A stretch of DNA of 19,816 nucleotides from Fimenecus stercoravium (GTDB taxonomy: Bacteria > Bacillota > Clostridia > Oscillospirales > Acutalibacteraceae), in the NCBI GenBank assembly GCA_018711545.1, contig DVIC01000114.1, forward strand, positions 1 to 19,816, given 5' to 3'. This document shows, piece after piece, positions 1-6,944 of this stretch. The notes beneath the pieces are model-generated. The model was not told the DNA's origin and made no database searches. It saw nothing but the letters and a program-made list of their open reading frames with translations. Every line of letters starts with the position of its first letter. Within the stretch, counting starts at the first letter, position 1. A program made the position numbers and the translations under genes.

Positions 1-241
1 CCGTCTCAAAGCGCAGGAAGCCGTCGTCGGTGATATGGGTAATAAGAAGGGCGACCTCATCCATGTGTGCGAACAGCGCGACCTTGTGTTTCGCGCGCTT
101 TGCGCCCTTTTTTTCGACAAGGATATTGCCGAGCGCGTCTACGGTATAGGTCACGTCCGCGGGAAGGTTTTGCAGCACGAAGTCGCGCACCGCGTCCTCG
201 CGCCCGGAGGCTGCGTTTAATTCGCAAAGCGTTTTCAGCAT
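1..241 (-). CDS. M42 family metallopeptidase, second paralogue (N-terminal part, cut by window edge)
   Basis: Only the first 80 codons are inside the window; the rest lies to the left of position 1. The translation begins MLKTLCELNAASGRED and contains FAHMDEVALLI, which matches the first metal-binding motif (HMDEVG) of the M42 glutamyl-aminopeptidase/endoglucanase-like peptidases. These are cytosolic di-metal aminopeptidases that trim peptides. The start ATG at 241 overlaps the end of the preceding M42 gene (ATGCTGA arrangement), so the two are translationally coupled. The protein is a clear paralogue of its upstream neighbour, with the same N-terminal layout of helix, glycine-rich turn, 'ALGNI' strand and HMD motif. 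The family assignment is firm; specificity cannot be judged from this fragment. Confidence 0.85.
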   Translation of the reverse strand, partial: MLKTLCELNAASGREDAVRDFVLQNLPADVTYTVDALGNILVEKKGAKRAKHKVALFAHMDEVALLITHITDDGFLRFET

Positions 242-1254
242 AGTTCCGTCGCCTCCCGCAAAATAAATTCCGCAAGCAGCCGTGCGGAATTTTCCACATC
301 CGTCGCGCTCACGACCTCCACGCCCGTGTGCATATAGCGAAGCGGCACGGACACGAGCCCCGTGCGCACACCGCCTGCTGCTGCCGCCATCGCGTCGGCG
401 TTCGTGCCGCTGAGTCCCCCCATAACTTCTACCTGATACGGGATCCCGCAGCGTTCCGCTGCCTTTTGAAGCCCGACGCTCACTGCGCGGGAAAGCGACG
501 GTGCAAAGCCCACCATCGGACCGCCGCCGAGCGTGCCGGTCTCCTCTTCCTTTTCATCCGGTGTTTTCGCAAAGGTCACGTCCACCGCAAGGCAGAGGTC
601 GGCTTCCGCCGAAAATGCAGCCGCACGCGCGCCGCCCTCGGTCGTTTCCTCCAAGACGGAGAACACCACGGTCAGATCATCCGTGCAGCCCGCCGCTTTG
701 AGCTGTTCGAGCGCTTCGAGCAGCACGCAGAGCCCCGCGCGGTCATCGAGTGCGGGCGCGGATACGCAATCTCCCGCAAGCTGCCGGAATTCGGAACGAA
801 GCGCGATGCGGTCGCCCGCGCACACCTGTTCCTTTGCCTGTTCGGCGGTCATGCCGATGTCTACAAGTATGGTTTCGGGCACTTTCCCCGCGTCATCGCC
901 GGAAAGCAAGTGCGGAGGCGTGCTGGTGATCACGCCGTAAAGCGGCGTTTTGCCGTAAACGGTCACATCGCACGCGGCAAGCGTGCGGCGGTCGATGCCG
1001 CCGCAGGGCGCGGCGCGCAGGAAGCCATCGGGCGTGATCTCCAAAACGATCAGACCCACCTGATCCATATGCGCGTCGAGCAGGATCTTCCGTTTCCCGC
1101 CGCCTTTTACCGTGCAGATCACGCTGCCTAAAGCATCCGTGCGCACCTCGCCGTATTTTGCAAGCCATTCTTTTGCCGCTTCGGCGATCCCGCGCTCATC
1201 GCCCGAAACGCCGGGAGCTGCGGTCAGCGTTTGCAAAAGTGCCTTTGTGTTCAT
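235..1254 (-). CDS. M42 family metallopeptidase (aminopeptidase)
   Basis: A 339-residue protein, the usual length for M42 peptidases. The metal and catalytic residues expected for the family are visible: H62 and D64 in AHMDQVG, D170/D171 in ALDDRAG, the glutamate pair E202-E203 in LEETTEGGA, D225 in AVDVTF, and H309 in LRYMHTGVE. The family forms large cytosolic complexes that remove N-terminal residues from peptides. It follows galactokinase by 20 bp in the same direction. An AAGG-type ribosome site lies in the gap, although AAGGA is also immediately adjacent to the ATG. It overlaps the next M42 gene by 7 bp. A tandem pair suggests either hetero-oligomers or complementary specificities, but the sequence does not decide this. 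Confidence 0.92.
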   Translation of the reverse strand: MNTKALLQTLTAAPGVSGDERGIAEAAKEWLAKYGEVRTDALGSVICTVKGGGKRKILLDAHMDQVGLIVLEITPDGFLRAAPCGGIDRRTLAACDVTVYGKTPLYGVITSTPPHLLSGDDAGKVPETILVDIGMTAEQAKEQVCAGDRIALRSEFRQLAGDCVSAPALDDRAGLCVLLEALEQLKAAGCTDDLTVVFSVLEETTEGGARAAAFSAEADLCLAVDVTFAKTPDEKEEETGTLGGGPMVGFAPSLSRAVSVGLQKAAERCGIPYQVEVMGGLSGTNADAMAAAAGGVRTGLVSVPLRYMHTGVEVVSATDVENSARLLAEFILREATELC

Positions 1255-1274
1255 TCCTTATCGCCTTCGATCGA

Positions 1275-2555
1275 TCAGATTTCTACGCCGCCCACGGGAC
1301 GGATGGACAGCACATAGCATGTCCCCGCGCCGAATACGCTCTCCATGGCGGATTTATACGCGTCGAGCAGATCAAGCGGCACGAATGCCTGGATGGTCCC
1401 CGCGAAACCACCGCCGTGCACGCGCCACGCGCCGCGGCCCTCAAGCACCTGCTGCGAAACGGCAAGCGCCAGCGCAACGGGCTGTTCCTGCGGCTTTTTG
1501 ACGGAAAACACGTTCTGGTTATACATGAACGACGAAAAGCCGCTTTCGCGTATGTACTGCTTGAAGCTTTCAAAATCCCCCGCGCGCAGCGCCGCGACTT
1601 CCTTTAACACGCGGGCGTTGTCCGCGTAGAAGTGCATGGCGCGCAAAATCGCACGGTCGCCGACCTTTTTGCGCAAAGAAGGCAGCGCGGCGTAGAAGTC
1701 CGCCTCAGGCACTTCGCGCAGGACGGTTTTCCCAAAGCACTGCGCGACGCTTTCCATCTCCTCGCGGATATAGGCGTATTCGTCGGTCAGATCCGAATGG
1801 CTGCCTTTGGTATCTACAATGCACAGCGCGTGCGAGCAGGCGGCGAAGTCGAATTTGACCTCTTCGATGGCGGGATTTTTGGGATCGGCAAAGTCGATCG
1901 TTACAAACGACCCCACCGCACACGCGGTCTGGTCCATTAAGCCGCAGGGCTTGCCGAAGTATTCGTTCTCGGCGTACTGCGCGATCTTTGCGATGGTCAC
2001 GGCATCCGCCGCGCCGTCGTTGTAAAGCGCGTTGAGCATTACACCCACCAGCACCTCATACGCCGCCGAGGAAGAAAGCCCCGAGCCCGACAGCACCTGC
2101 GATACGGTCGCCGCATCAAAGCCGCCGATCTTGTAGCCGTGATTCAAAAACCCTTGGCACATCCCGCGCACCAAAGCGGGCGAGTGGCCGCGCTCGTCTT
2201 CGTGCACGGACAGGTCGGCAAGATCCACCACGTCCATGTCGTAGCCCGCAGATTTGACGCGCACGATGTTTTCGTCGTTTTTCGCCGCAGCGGCTGCCGC
2301 GTCAAGGTTGATGCCCGCCGCAAGCACCCGGCCGTGGTTGTGGTCGGTGTGGTTGCCGCCGACCTCCGTGCGCCCCGGCGCGGAAAACAGGCGGACATCG
2401 CGGTCTGCGTTATAAAGGGAAGCGAAGGTCTCGGCAAGCGCGGCGTAGCGTGCGCGCTGTTCTTGAACGGCGTCATCCGTTACATAGACGCGCCGAAGCC
2501 TGTCGTCATACGCGCCCGACATAAGCTGTGCTTTCAGTTCCTGTACGTTTGGCAT
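1275..2555 (-). CDS. galK: Galactokinase (GHMP family), divergent signature
   Basis: A 426-residue GHMP kinase that phosphorylates galactose to galactose-1-phosphate, the first committed step of the Leloir pathway. Motif 1 is at residues 61-72 (GRTEVGGNHTDH), the ATP-binding motif 2 at 156-164 (SGSGLSSSA), the catalytic aspartate D208 in GLMDQT, and motif 3 at 379-386 (VHGGGFAG). In the classical galactokinase signature the histidine is preceded by glutamate (GEHxDY). Here it is asparagine (N68), and the final tyrosine is H72, while D71 is kept. I recall this variant from a clostridial subgroup annotated as galactokinase, so a related sugar cannot be excluded. The start has AAAGGA upstream. 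It lies 27 bp after the VTT membrane protein. No galT or galE is in the window. Confidence 0.87.
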   Translation of the reverse strand: MPNVQELKAQLMSGAYDDRLRRVYVTDDAVQEQRARYAALAETFASLYNADRDVRLFSAPGRTEVGGNHTDHNHGRVLAAGINLDAAAAAAKNDENIVRVKSAGYDMDVVDLADLSVHEDERGHSPALVRGMCQGFLNHGYKIGGFDAATVSQVLSGSGLSSSAAYEVLVGVMLNALYNDGAADAVTIAKIAQYAENEYFGKPCGLMDQTACAVGSFVTIDFADPKNPAIEEVKFDFAACSHALCIVDTKGSHSDLTDEYAYIREEMESVAQCFGKTVLREVPEADFYAALPSLRKKVGDRAILRAMHFYADNARVLKEVAALRAGDFESFKQYIRESGFSSFMYNQNVFSVKKPQEQPVALALAVSQQVLEGRGAWRVHGGGFAGTIQAFVPLDLLDAYKSAMESVFGAGTCYVLSIRPVGGVEI

Positions 2556-2582
2556 AAATGGGACATCCTTTCTTTCGGCGCG

Positions 2583-3344
2583 TCAGTGCTCGGCGCCGCT
2601 TTCTTTGGGCCTCCCGGCCTCTTTATTTTTGATTTTATCATTATAAAACGCCAGCACGCGGTTGACCGCGAGCAGCGAAATGCCAGACACCGCCAAAAGC
2701 AGCACGACAGGCAGAATGAACGCCATGGAAAACGGATCGTAAACATGGCGGCCGATGAAGCTGTAGGAGAGCAGCTTCGGCAAAAAGCCGAGCATGGAGA
2801 TCACAAGATACCGCCGCAGGTCAAACTGCATCGCGCCGTAGACCTGGCTTATGGTGTTGATCGGAAAGCTCACGAGCCGAAAGCCGAACAGCAGCACGCC
2901 CTTGGTGCGCGTGTCGGCGTTGTTCAAGATCCGCTCGACATTTTCATACCGCACAAGCAGCTTGTGCAGAAGCCCGCCGCCGAGGTGCTTGCCCCAGAAA
3001 TATTTGATCGCAGTAAGCAAAAGGTAGCCCGCCGCATTGATGAGTATGGCGATGGGCGTGCGGAACGCCATACCGGCGATGACGCACACGGCGGAGATGG
3101 GCAGCGGTATGACGGCCTTTGCCAAAAACAAAAGCAGGATCACCACGACCACAAGCCCGCGGTACGGCAGCGTCGCAACGGCATATTCGAATTCGGCAAG
3201 GCGCTGCATCAGGTCGTCATAGCGCGCCAGAAATTCGGGATCCTGAAAGAGCAGCGCCGCGCAGAACAGAGCCACTGCCAAGACCAAAAGCGTTACGCCG
3301 AGAAAATCCAGCAGCCGCGAGCGTGTAAGCCGTTTGCGCGCCAT
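2583..3344 (-). CDS. TVP38/TMEM64-type VTT-domain membrane protein
   Basis: A 253-residue polytopic membrane protein. A hydrophobic helix follows the basic N-terminus (around residues 13-33), and further hydrophobic segments make up the VTT (SNARE-associated/DedA-superfamily) core, including LPISAVCVIAGMAF and RLVSFPINTISQVYGA. Bacterial TVP38 proteins sit in the inner membrane and are linked to lipid scrambling or transport, but the substrate is not visible here. The C-terminal tail is short and charged. A longer reading frame begins at a GTG at 3353, but that codon lies inside the AAAAGGAGGTG ribosome site. ATG at 3344 is 8 bases from GGAGG and is the better start. It is the first gene of the galK-M42-M42 operon and has a good promoter (3393-3421). 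Confidence 0.85.
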   Translation of the reverse strand: MARKRLTRSRLLDFLGVTLLVLAVALFCAALLFQDPEFLARYDDLMQRLAEFEYAVATLPYRGLVVVVILLLFLAKAVIPLPISAVCVIAGMAFRTPIAILINAAGYLLLTAIKYFWGKHLGGGLLHKLLVRYENVERILNNADTRTKGVLLFGFRLVSFPINTISQVYGAMQFDLRRYLVISMLGFLPKLLSYSFIGRHVYDPFSMAFILPVVLLLAVSGISLLAVNRVLAFYNDKIKNKEAGRPKESGAEH

Positions 3345-3392
3345 GCGCCGCACCTCCTTTTGCCGCAGAGTATACCATTTTAATCTATTCGT

Positions 3393-3421
3393 ATTTTATA
3401 ACAAATCGGCGGGCAGGTCAA
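3393..3421 (-). promoter_or_regulatory. Sigma-A-type promoter of the VTT-galK-M42 operon
   Basis: On the minus strand TTGACC (3416-3421) and TAAAAT (3393-3398) are separated by exactly 17 bases, each matching the consensus at 5 of 6 positions. The -10 box is about 48 bases before the chosen start codon. The -35 box lies only 6 bases from the inverted-repeat element at 3428-3572, so that element sits directly at the upstream edge of the promoter. Confidence 0.72.
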
Positions 3422-3427
3422 TACAGA

Positions 3428-3572
3428 GTTCAGATGTTAGAAATCAGAGGTCAGAAGCGGGGGCGGTTTGCCGCAAAGCCGAAAACCAGCAGAAACCCGT
3501 AGGGACAGCCCTTGCGGCAATACATAAAACCCACCTGTACCGCCTCTGACCTCTAATCTCTGATTTCTGAAC
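3428..3572. repeat. Inverted-repeat element with heptamer-array ends (copy 1)
   Basis: A 145-bp element between two divergent promoters, filling most of the 311-bp gap between the flanking genes. Both ends are built of four 7-bp units. The left end reads GTTCAGA, TGTTAGA, AATCAGA, GGTCAGA then AGCGG. The right end on the opposite strand reads GTTCAGA, AATCAGA, GATTAGA, GGTCAGA then GGCGGTACAGG. The ends are therefore imperfect terminal inverted repeats of about 33 bp. The interior has a GTAGGGACAG segment that resembles a decayed GTAGGGGCGGG arm, and a CAAAGCCGAAAACC stretch shared in form with the copy at 12059-12148. There is no open frame of note. It is non-coding and MITE-like, but no transposase is linked and no target duplication is obvious. 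Confidence 0.8.
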
Positions 3573-3595
3573 GCTGATCGCTGCTCGCGCGCATT

Positions 3596-3625
3596 TTGTG
3601 CTGTTATGGTATGAAATTTTATGAT
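3596..3625 (+). promoter_or_regulatory. Probable promoter of the D-2-hydroxyacid dehydrogenase gene
   Basis: TATGAT (3620-3625) matches the -10 consensus at 5 of 6 positions. TTGTGC (3596-3601), 18 bases upstream, is a weak -35 box. A second possible -10, TACAAT, overlaps at 3625-3630. The region is AT-rich compared with its surroundings and is followed by an AAAGAAAGGA ribosome site. Confidence 0.45.
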
Positions 3626-3655
3626 ACAATATACCAAAGAAAGGATGTGCGCTTT

Positions 3656-4612
3656 ATGAAAATCGTCATTTTGGACGGCTACACCACCAACCCCGGCGAC
3701 CTCTCCTGGGATTGGCTTTCCGCCTACGGCGACGTGACCGTCTATGACCGCACGCCGCAGGAAAAGATCGCCGAACGCACCCGCGACGCCGAGATCGTCA
3801 TCACCAACAAGACCCCGCTTGGGCGGCCGGAGATCGATCAAATGCTGAATCTCCGCTTCGTCGCGCTGCTTTCCACGGGCTACAACGTGGTGGACGGCGC
3901 GTACCTGCGCGCAAAAGGCGTGCCCGTTTCCAACATCCCCGCCTATTCGACCGGGGCGGTCGCGCAGCTTGTATTCGCGTTCCTGACCGCCTTTACGAAC
4001 CGCGTCGCCCTGCATTCCGAGGCGGTGCACGCGGGCGAGTGGAGCCGCTGCCCGGATTTCTGCTTCTGGAAGGCGCCGCTTGCGGAGCTCGCCGGCAAGA
4101 CGCTCGGCATCATCGGCTTCGGCGGCATCGGGCAGAAGGTCGCAGACATCGCCGCCGCGTTCGATATGCATGTACTCGCCGTTTCCGGGCATGAGACCGA
4201 CCAGAGCGCGCGCAAAAATTTTCAATGGACGACGCTCGAAGACCTCGCCGCCCGGTCGGATTTCATCACCCTGCACTGCCCGCTCAATGAAAAAACCGAA
4301 AACCTTGTGGACGCGGCGTTCCTTTCGCGCTGCAAACCGACGGCGTACCTGATCAACACCGCCCGCGGTCCCGTAGTGGATGCGGCGGCGCTCGCCGATG
4401 CGCTGAACGAAGGGCGGCTTGCGGGCGCGGGGCTCGACGTGCTCACCACGGAGCCGCCCGCCGACGACAACCCGCTTTTACACGCGAAGAACTGCCTCAT
4501 TACCCCGCACATCGCGTGGGCGGGGTATGAAACGCGCGCACGGCTGATGTCGATCTTAAAAGAAAATTTTGCGGCGTTCGCAGAAGGCACGCCCATTCAT
4601 GTAGTCAATTAG
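3656..4612 (+). CDS. D-2-hydroxyacid dehydrogenase, glycerate dehydrogenase (hydroxypyruvate reductase)-like
   Basis: A 318-residue NAD(P)-dependent oxidoreductase of the D-2-hydroxyacid dehydrogenase family, full length. The Rossmann motif GFGGIG is at residues 154-159. The catalytic triad is R237 in NTARGPVVD, E266 in LTTEPP and H285 in TPHIAWAG. It resembles clostridial enzymes that reduce hydroxypyruvate or glyoxylate to the D-hydroxyacid; the exact substrate is not readable. The open frame extends back to 3596, but the first convincing start is ATG at 3656, with AAAGGA about 11 bases upstream. The protein ends HVVN, a normal family ending. The TAG stop (4610-4612) is also the TAG of the first heptamer of the repeat that follows. 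It is transcribed alone. Confidence 0.9.
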   Translation: MKIVILDGYTTNPGDLSWDWLSAYGDVTVYDRTPQEKIAERTRDAEIVITNKTPLGRPEIDQMLNLRFVALLSTGYNVVDGAYLRAKGVPVSNIPAYSTGAVAQLVFAFLTAFTNRVALHSEAVHAGEWSRCPDFCFWKAPLAELAGKTLGIIGFGGIGQKVADIAAAFDMHVLAVSGHETDQSARKNFQWTTLEDLAARSDFITLHCPLNEKTENLVDAAFLSRCKPTAYLINTARGPVVDAAALADALNEGRLAGAGLDVLTTEPPADDNPLLHAKNCLITPHIAWAGYETRARLMSILKENFAAFAEGTPIHVVN

Positions 4613-4690
4613 ATTTTAGATGCTGGATGCTGGATGCTGGATGCTGGATGCTGGATGCTAGATGCTAGATGCTAGATGCTAGATGCGCGG
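4607..4690 (+). repeat. Heptamer tandem array
   Basis: Eleven consecutive 7-bp units of form NNNTRGA: AATTAGA, TTTTAGA, five exact copies of TGCTGGA, four exact copies of TGCTAGA, then TGCGCGG. Nine units are perfect or single-base variants, so this is the most homogeneous array in the window. The single G/A change splits it into two blocks, as expected for slippage or unequal exchange after one mutation. There are no spacers, so it is not a CRISPR array. Confidence 0.95.
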
Positions 4691-4758
4691 TGGGAAGCCT
4701 GTACGAAGCCGCAGCTTCGCGAAAAAGCGAATTTTCGCAGTCGTAGGGGCGGGGCTCC
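4607..4758 (+). repeat. Half-unit of the composite repeat, starting on a stop codon (copy 2a)
   Basis: This segment runs from the dehydrogenase stop codon through a heptamer array (4607-4690), a CCTGTACGAAGCCG box and small hairpins such as GCGAAAA...TTTTCGC, to GTCGTAGGGGCGGGGC at about 4741-4755. It then ends abruptly where a second, complete element begins at 4759. It is a half-unit because no matching right half is seen. The same half-unit, in mirror orientation and again starting on a stop codon, is at 19490-19605. The palindromes may also act as the transcription end of the dehydrogenase gene. Confidence 0.75.
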
Positions 4759-5110
4759 GATCAGATGTCAGAAGTTAGAAATCAGAAGTCAGATGCGGTA
4801 CAGGCGGGTTTCACGCAAAGCTGCGGCTGAACTGAAAAGGTAAACCTTGCAGTCGTAGGGGCGGGTCTCCGTGCCCGCCCGAGCAGAGTGCGGAAAGAAA
4901 AGATTTTATGTCTGTTATGAAACCTGAGCTTCTGTCTTTCGCCGTAACCAATTACAAAATCAAACTTTCCTGCGGGCGGGCACTTAAGCCCCGCCCCTAC
5001 GAGTTTAAGCAGATTTATATTTGTTTTTGCCGCCGAAAAGTTGTGCGGTCTTTTGGTTGTCATGAAATTTTCCTGTATCGCGTCTGACTTCTAACCTCTG
5101 TATTCTGAAC
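4759..5110. repeat. Full composite repeat element with 91-bp core (copy 2b)
   Basis: A non-coding element. The left end has five heptamers (GATCAGA, TGTCAGA, AGTTAGA, AATCAGA, AGTCAGA), then TGCGGTACAGG. The right end, on the other strand, has four heptamers (GTTCAGA, ATACAGA, GGTTAGA, AGTCAGA), then CGCGATACAGG. Inside are two GC-rich arms. The left (4855-4881) begins GTAGGGGCGGGTCTCCGTG and folds on GCCCGCCCG. The right (4973-5000), read inverted, begins GTAGGGGCGGGGCTTAAG. Between them is a 91-bp AT-richer core (4882-4972) containing AGAAAAGATTTTA and ATTACAAAATC. Together with 4607-4758 it fills the 560-bp gap between genes. Confidence 0.85.
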
Positions 5111-5115
5111 GCTGA

Positions 5116-5153
5116 AAAGCGGGTGTGTGTCGCAGATGACACATACCCGCTTT
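5116..5153. terminator. Bidirectional intrinsic terminator
   Basis: A 16-bp stem, AAAGCGGGTGTGTGTC paired with GACACATACCCGCTTT (one mismatch), with a 6-base loop. It is flanked by T-runs on both strands: CTTTTTG after it on the plus strand and CTTTTC on the minus strand. It lies 20 bp beyond the stop of the lipoprotein gene at 5173 and would end that minus-strand operon. On the plus strand it would stop readthrough from the repeat region. Confidence 0.85.
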
Positions 5154-5172
5154 TTGCTTAGGCTTTCGCTGC

Positions 5173-6078
5173 TCACACCCGTGTGACCGCATAGCTTTCC
5201 GCCCATGCGGCGATGATCGCATCGAATTCCTCGCCCTTGAGCGTCCGCAGGCAGTCGGTGCGATAGTCGGCGAACAGGTTGCGTTCCGTGTCGGTGATGT
5301 CCTCACGCAGCACAAGAAATACATAGTCGCCGTCGGTAAAGACCGAAGCGGTGTTGTTTTCCATGGCGAAAACGTGCTCGAAAAACGCATCGGAATAATT
5401 TTCGTCCGCGCGCGAGACCACGACCGTCTCCGTATTGGAAATGGTATTGCTCGCTTTCGCTGCTTCCTCAGCAACGGACGACCCGCCCGCGATCGCGCTT
5501 GCCATATTCTCAAACGACGTAACGATGTTCGCGCGCTCCGTTTCCGACAGCGCAACCGCATTGCCGCTGTCATCCACCGTGGTCAAAAAGCCCGTGATGG
5601 ATTGGAACGCGATATAATTTTCGCTGAAATACGCCTGCAGCGTCGCTTCGTCCACCGGCTCGTCGCCGTCGGCGGCATAATAGTCGGTCATGACCTCATC
5701 CTTATAGGCTTCCGAGGTTTTGACCTTCCAAAGATCCTGCTTGGTAACGCCCAAATTCGTATAGTAATCGCCGAACAGCCGCCAAAGGTCGTTGACCGTC
5801 TGCGACACTTCGGCTTTCTGCACGACCGTAAGCGAAAGCCCCCGACTTGTGAACGCCGCGTTGATCGCGACATACTCGGCGAGCATTTTGTCTGCCGAAG
5901 CCTGGCGCGCGGCTTCATCCGCATCCGGGTCCTCGCTGCGCGCAAGGTCGTCAAAATACAGGCAAACGCCCGCGCCCACGGGCGAACCGTTCACCTCGGC
6001 GCCCGCGTTTGTGCCGCACGCCGAAAGCGAAGCGAGCAAAAGCACGAGTGCCGCGCACGCGCCTATCCATCGTTTCAT
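5173..6078 (-). CDS. Lipoprotein, PrsA/SurA-like with degenerate parvulin-like domain
   Basis: A 301-residue secreted lipoprotein. The N-terminus has a basic start, a hydrophobic run and the lipobox LSAC, with C21 as the lipid-modified residue. The helix-rich middle (about 30-140) resembles the SurA/PrsA chaperone region. Residues 150-260 follow the parvulin order (FQSITGFLTTVDDSGN, a helical stretch with AIAGG, then DYVFLVLREDITD) but lack clear parvulin active-site residues. A role as an extracytoplasmic folding factor or solute-binding lipoprotein is an inference. The frame can be extended to ATG 6096, which forms an ATGA overlap with DegV. But GGAGG then lies after that ATG, so 6078 (7 bases from GGAGG) is preferred. 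Last gene of the operon. Confidence 0.7.
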   Translation of the reverse strand: MKRWIGACAALVLLLASLSACGTNAGAEVNGSPVGAGVCLYFDDLARSEDPDADEAARQASADKMLAEYVAINAAFTSRGLSLTVVQKAEVSQTVNDLWRLFGDYYTNLGVTKQDLWKVKTSEAYKDEVMTDYYAADGDEPVDEATLQAYFSENYIAFQSITGFLTTVDDSGNAVALSETERANIVTSFENMASAIAGGSSVAEEAAKASNTISNTETVVVSRADENYSDAFFEHVFAMENNTASVFTDGDYVFLVLREDITDTERNLFADYRTDCLRTLKGEEFDAIIAAWAESYAVTRV

Positions 6079-6092
6079 CCGAACGCCTCCGA

Positions 6093-6944
6093 TCATTTGA
6101 GCATGAATTCCAGCGTAAACGTCCGTTCGCCGCAGTGCGTGGTGATGGTGCAGCCCACGGTCGAGACGAAATATTCCTTGAACTTCACGGTTTTGTGGAC
6201 TTCCTTTTGCAGCGCGCGCAGCTGCTCATCGGAAACGCCCGCCGTGTGCGAAAGAAAGGCGCGGTCGGTGTCGATCTGCCCCTCGTATTGCTTTAAAAGA
6301 TCGCGCACATACTGCATCTGGCACGCTTCCAGCTTGCCGCGGTACTTTTTGCCGACGACAAGCGCCCCGTCGCGCATAACGATGGAGGGCTTGATGCCCA
6401 GCACGTTCGCGCCGAGCGCCGTAAGGCCGGAGCAGCGCCCGCCTTTGTGGAGGAATTCGAGCTTGTCCAGAATAAAGCTCGTCACGACCTTTTCGCGCTT
6501 GTATTCGAGCTCGTGGGCGATCGTTTTCGCATCCGTGCCCGCCCGGGCGAGCTCGCACGCCTTGATGCACAACAGCGTGATGCCCGTTGTGAGGCTCTTG
6601 GAGTCCACGACATAGACATTTTCAAACTGCGCGGCCGCAAGGCAGGCGTTCTGGTACGTCACGGAAAGCTTCGAGGTGAACGCCACGTGCACCACCGCGC
6701 TGCCGTCCGCCGTCAGCGCGCCGAAAAAGTCCATATATTCCGGGATCGAGACCGCCGCCGTCTTCGGCAGCCTGCCCTTTTCGCGGTAAAAGGCGTAGAG
6801 GTCATCGGGCGTGATATTTATGCCGTCCTCATAGCTTTTGTCGTCGAGCGTGATGTGCAGCGGGATAACATGGATCCCGTAACGCTCCCGAAGCTCTGCC
6901 GGCACATCCGCAGGGCTGTCAGTTGTGATGATGGTCTTGCTCAT
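6093..6944 (-). CDS. DegV family protein (FakB-like fatty-acid-binding)
   Basis: A 283-residue DegV-fold protein, normal family length. The family signatures are TTDSPADVP at the N-terminus (residues 7-15), PKTAAVS (60-66, usual PxTSxPS), TSKLSVTYQNA (90-100, usual TSxxSGTY) and VDSKSLTTG (113-121). DegV/FakB proteins bind a fatty acid and present it to the FakA kinase. The glycine usual in TSxxSGTY is valine here, which may affect acyl-carboxylate binding. The frame is open far upstream, but ATG 6944 has GGGAGG 9 bases before it; the ATG at 6950 is too close. The start lies inside the end of the upstream membrane-protein gene (26 bp overlap). No fakA is in view. Confidence 0.9.
   Translation of the reverse strand: MSKTIITTDSPADVPAELRERYGIHVIPLHITLDDKSYEDGINITPDDLYAFYREKGRLPKTAAVSIPEYMDFFGALTADGSAVVHVAFTSKLSVTYQNACLAAAQFENVYVVDSKSLTTGITLLCIKACELARAGTDAKTIAHELEYKREKVVTSFILDKLEFLHKGGRCSGLTALGANVLGIKPSIVMRDGALVVGKKYRGKLEACQMQYVRDLLKQYEGQIDTDRAFLSHTAGVSDEQLRALQKEVHKTVKFKEYFVSTVGCTITTHCGERTFTLEFMLK

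Noticed and set aside
3345..3353. GTG start at 3353 for the VTT membrane protein.
   Set aside because: The GTG is inside the AGGAGGTG ribosome site; ATG 3344 has proper spacing.
4607..4690. Possible CRISPR array.
   Set aside because: Units are 7 bp with no spacers, and no cas genes are present.
4782..5063. An open frame of 93 codons on the minus strand that shares residues with one at 19141-19359 (DFVIGYGE..., KIFSxRTLLGR).
   Set aside because: The similarity comes from the shared 91-bp core. Most differences in the compared frame change the amino acid, there is no ribosome site, and the frame runs through palindromic arms. It is a repeat artefact, not a gene.
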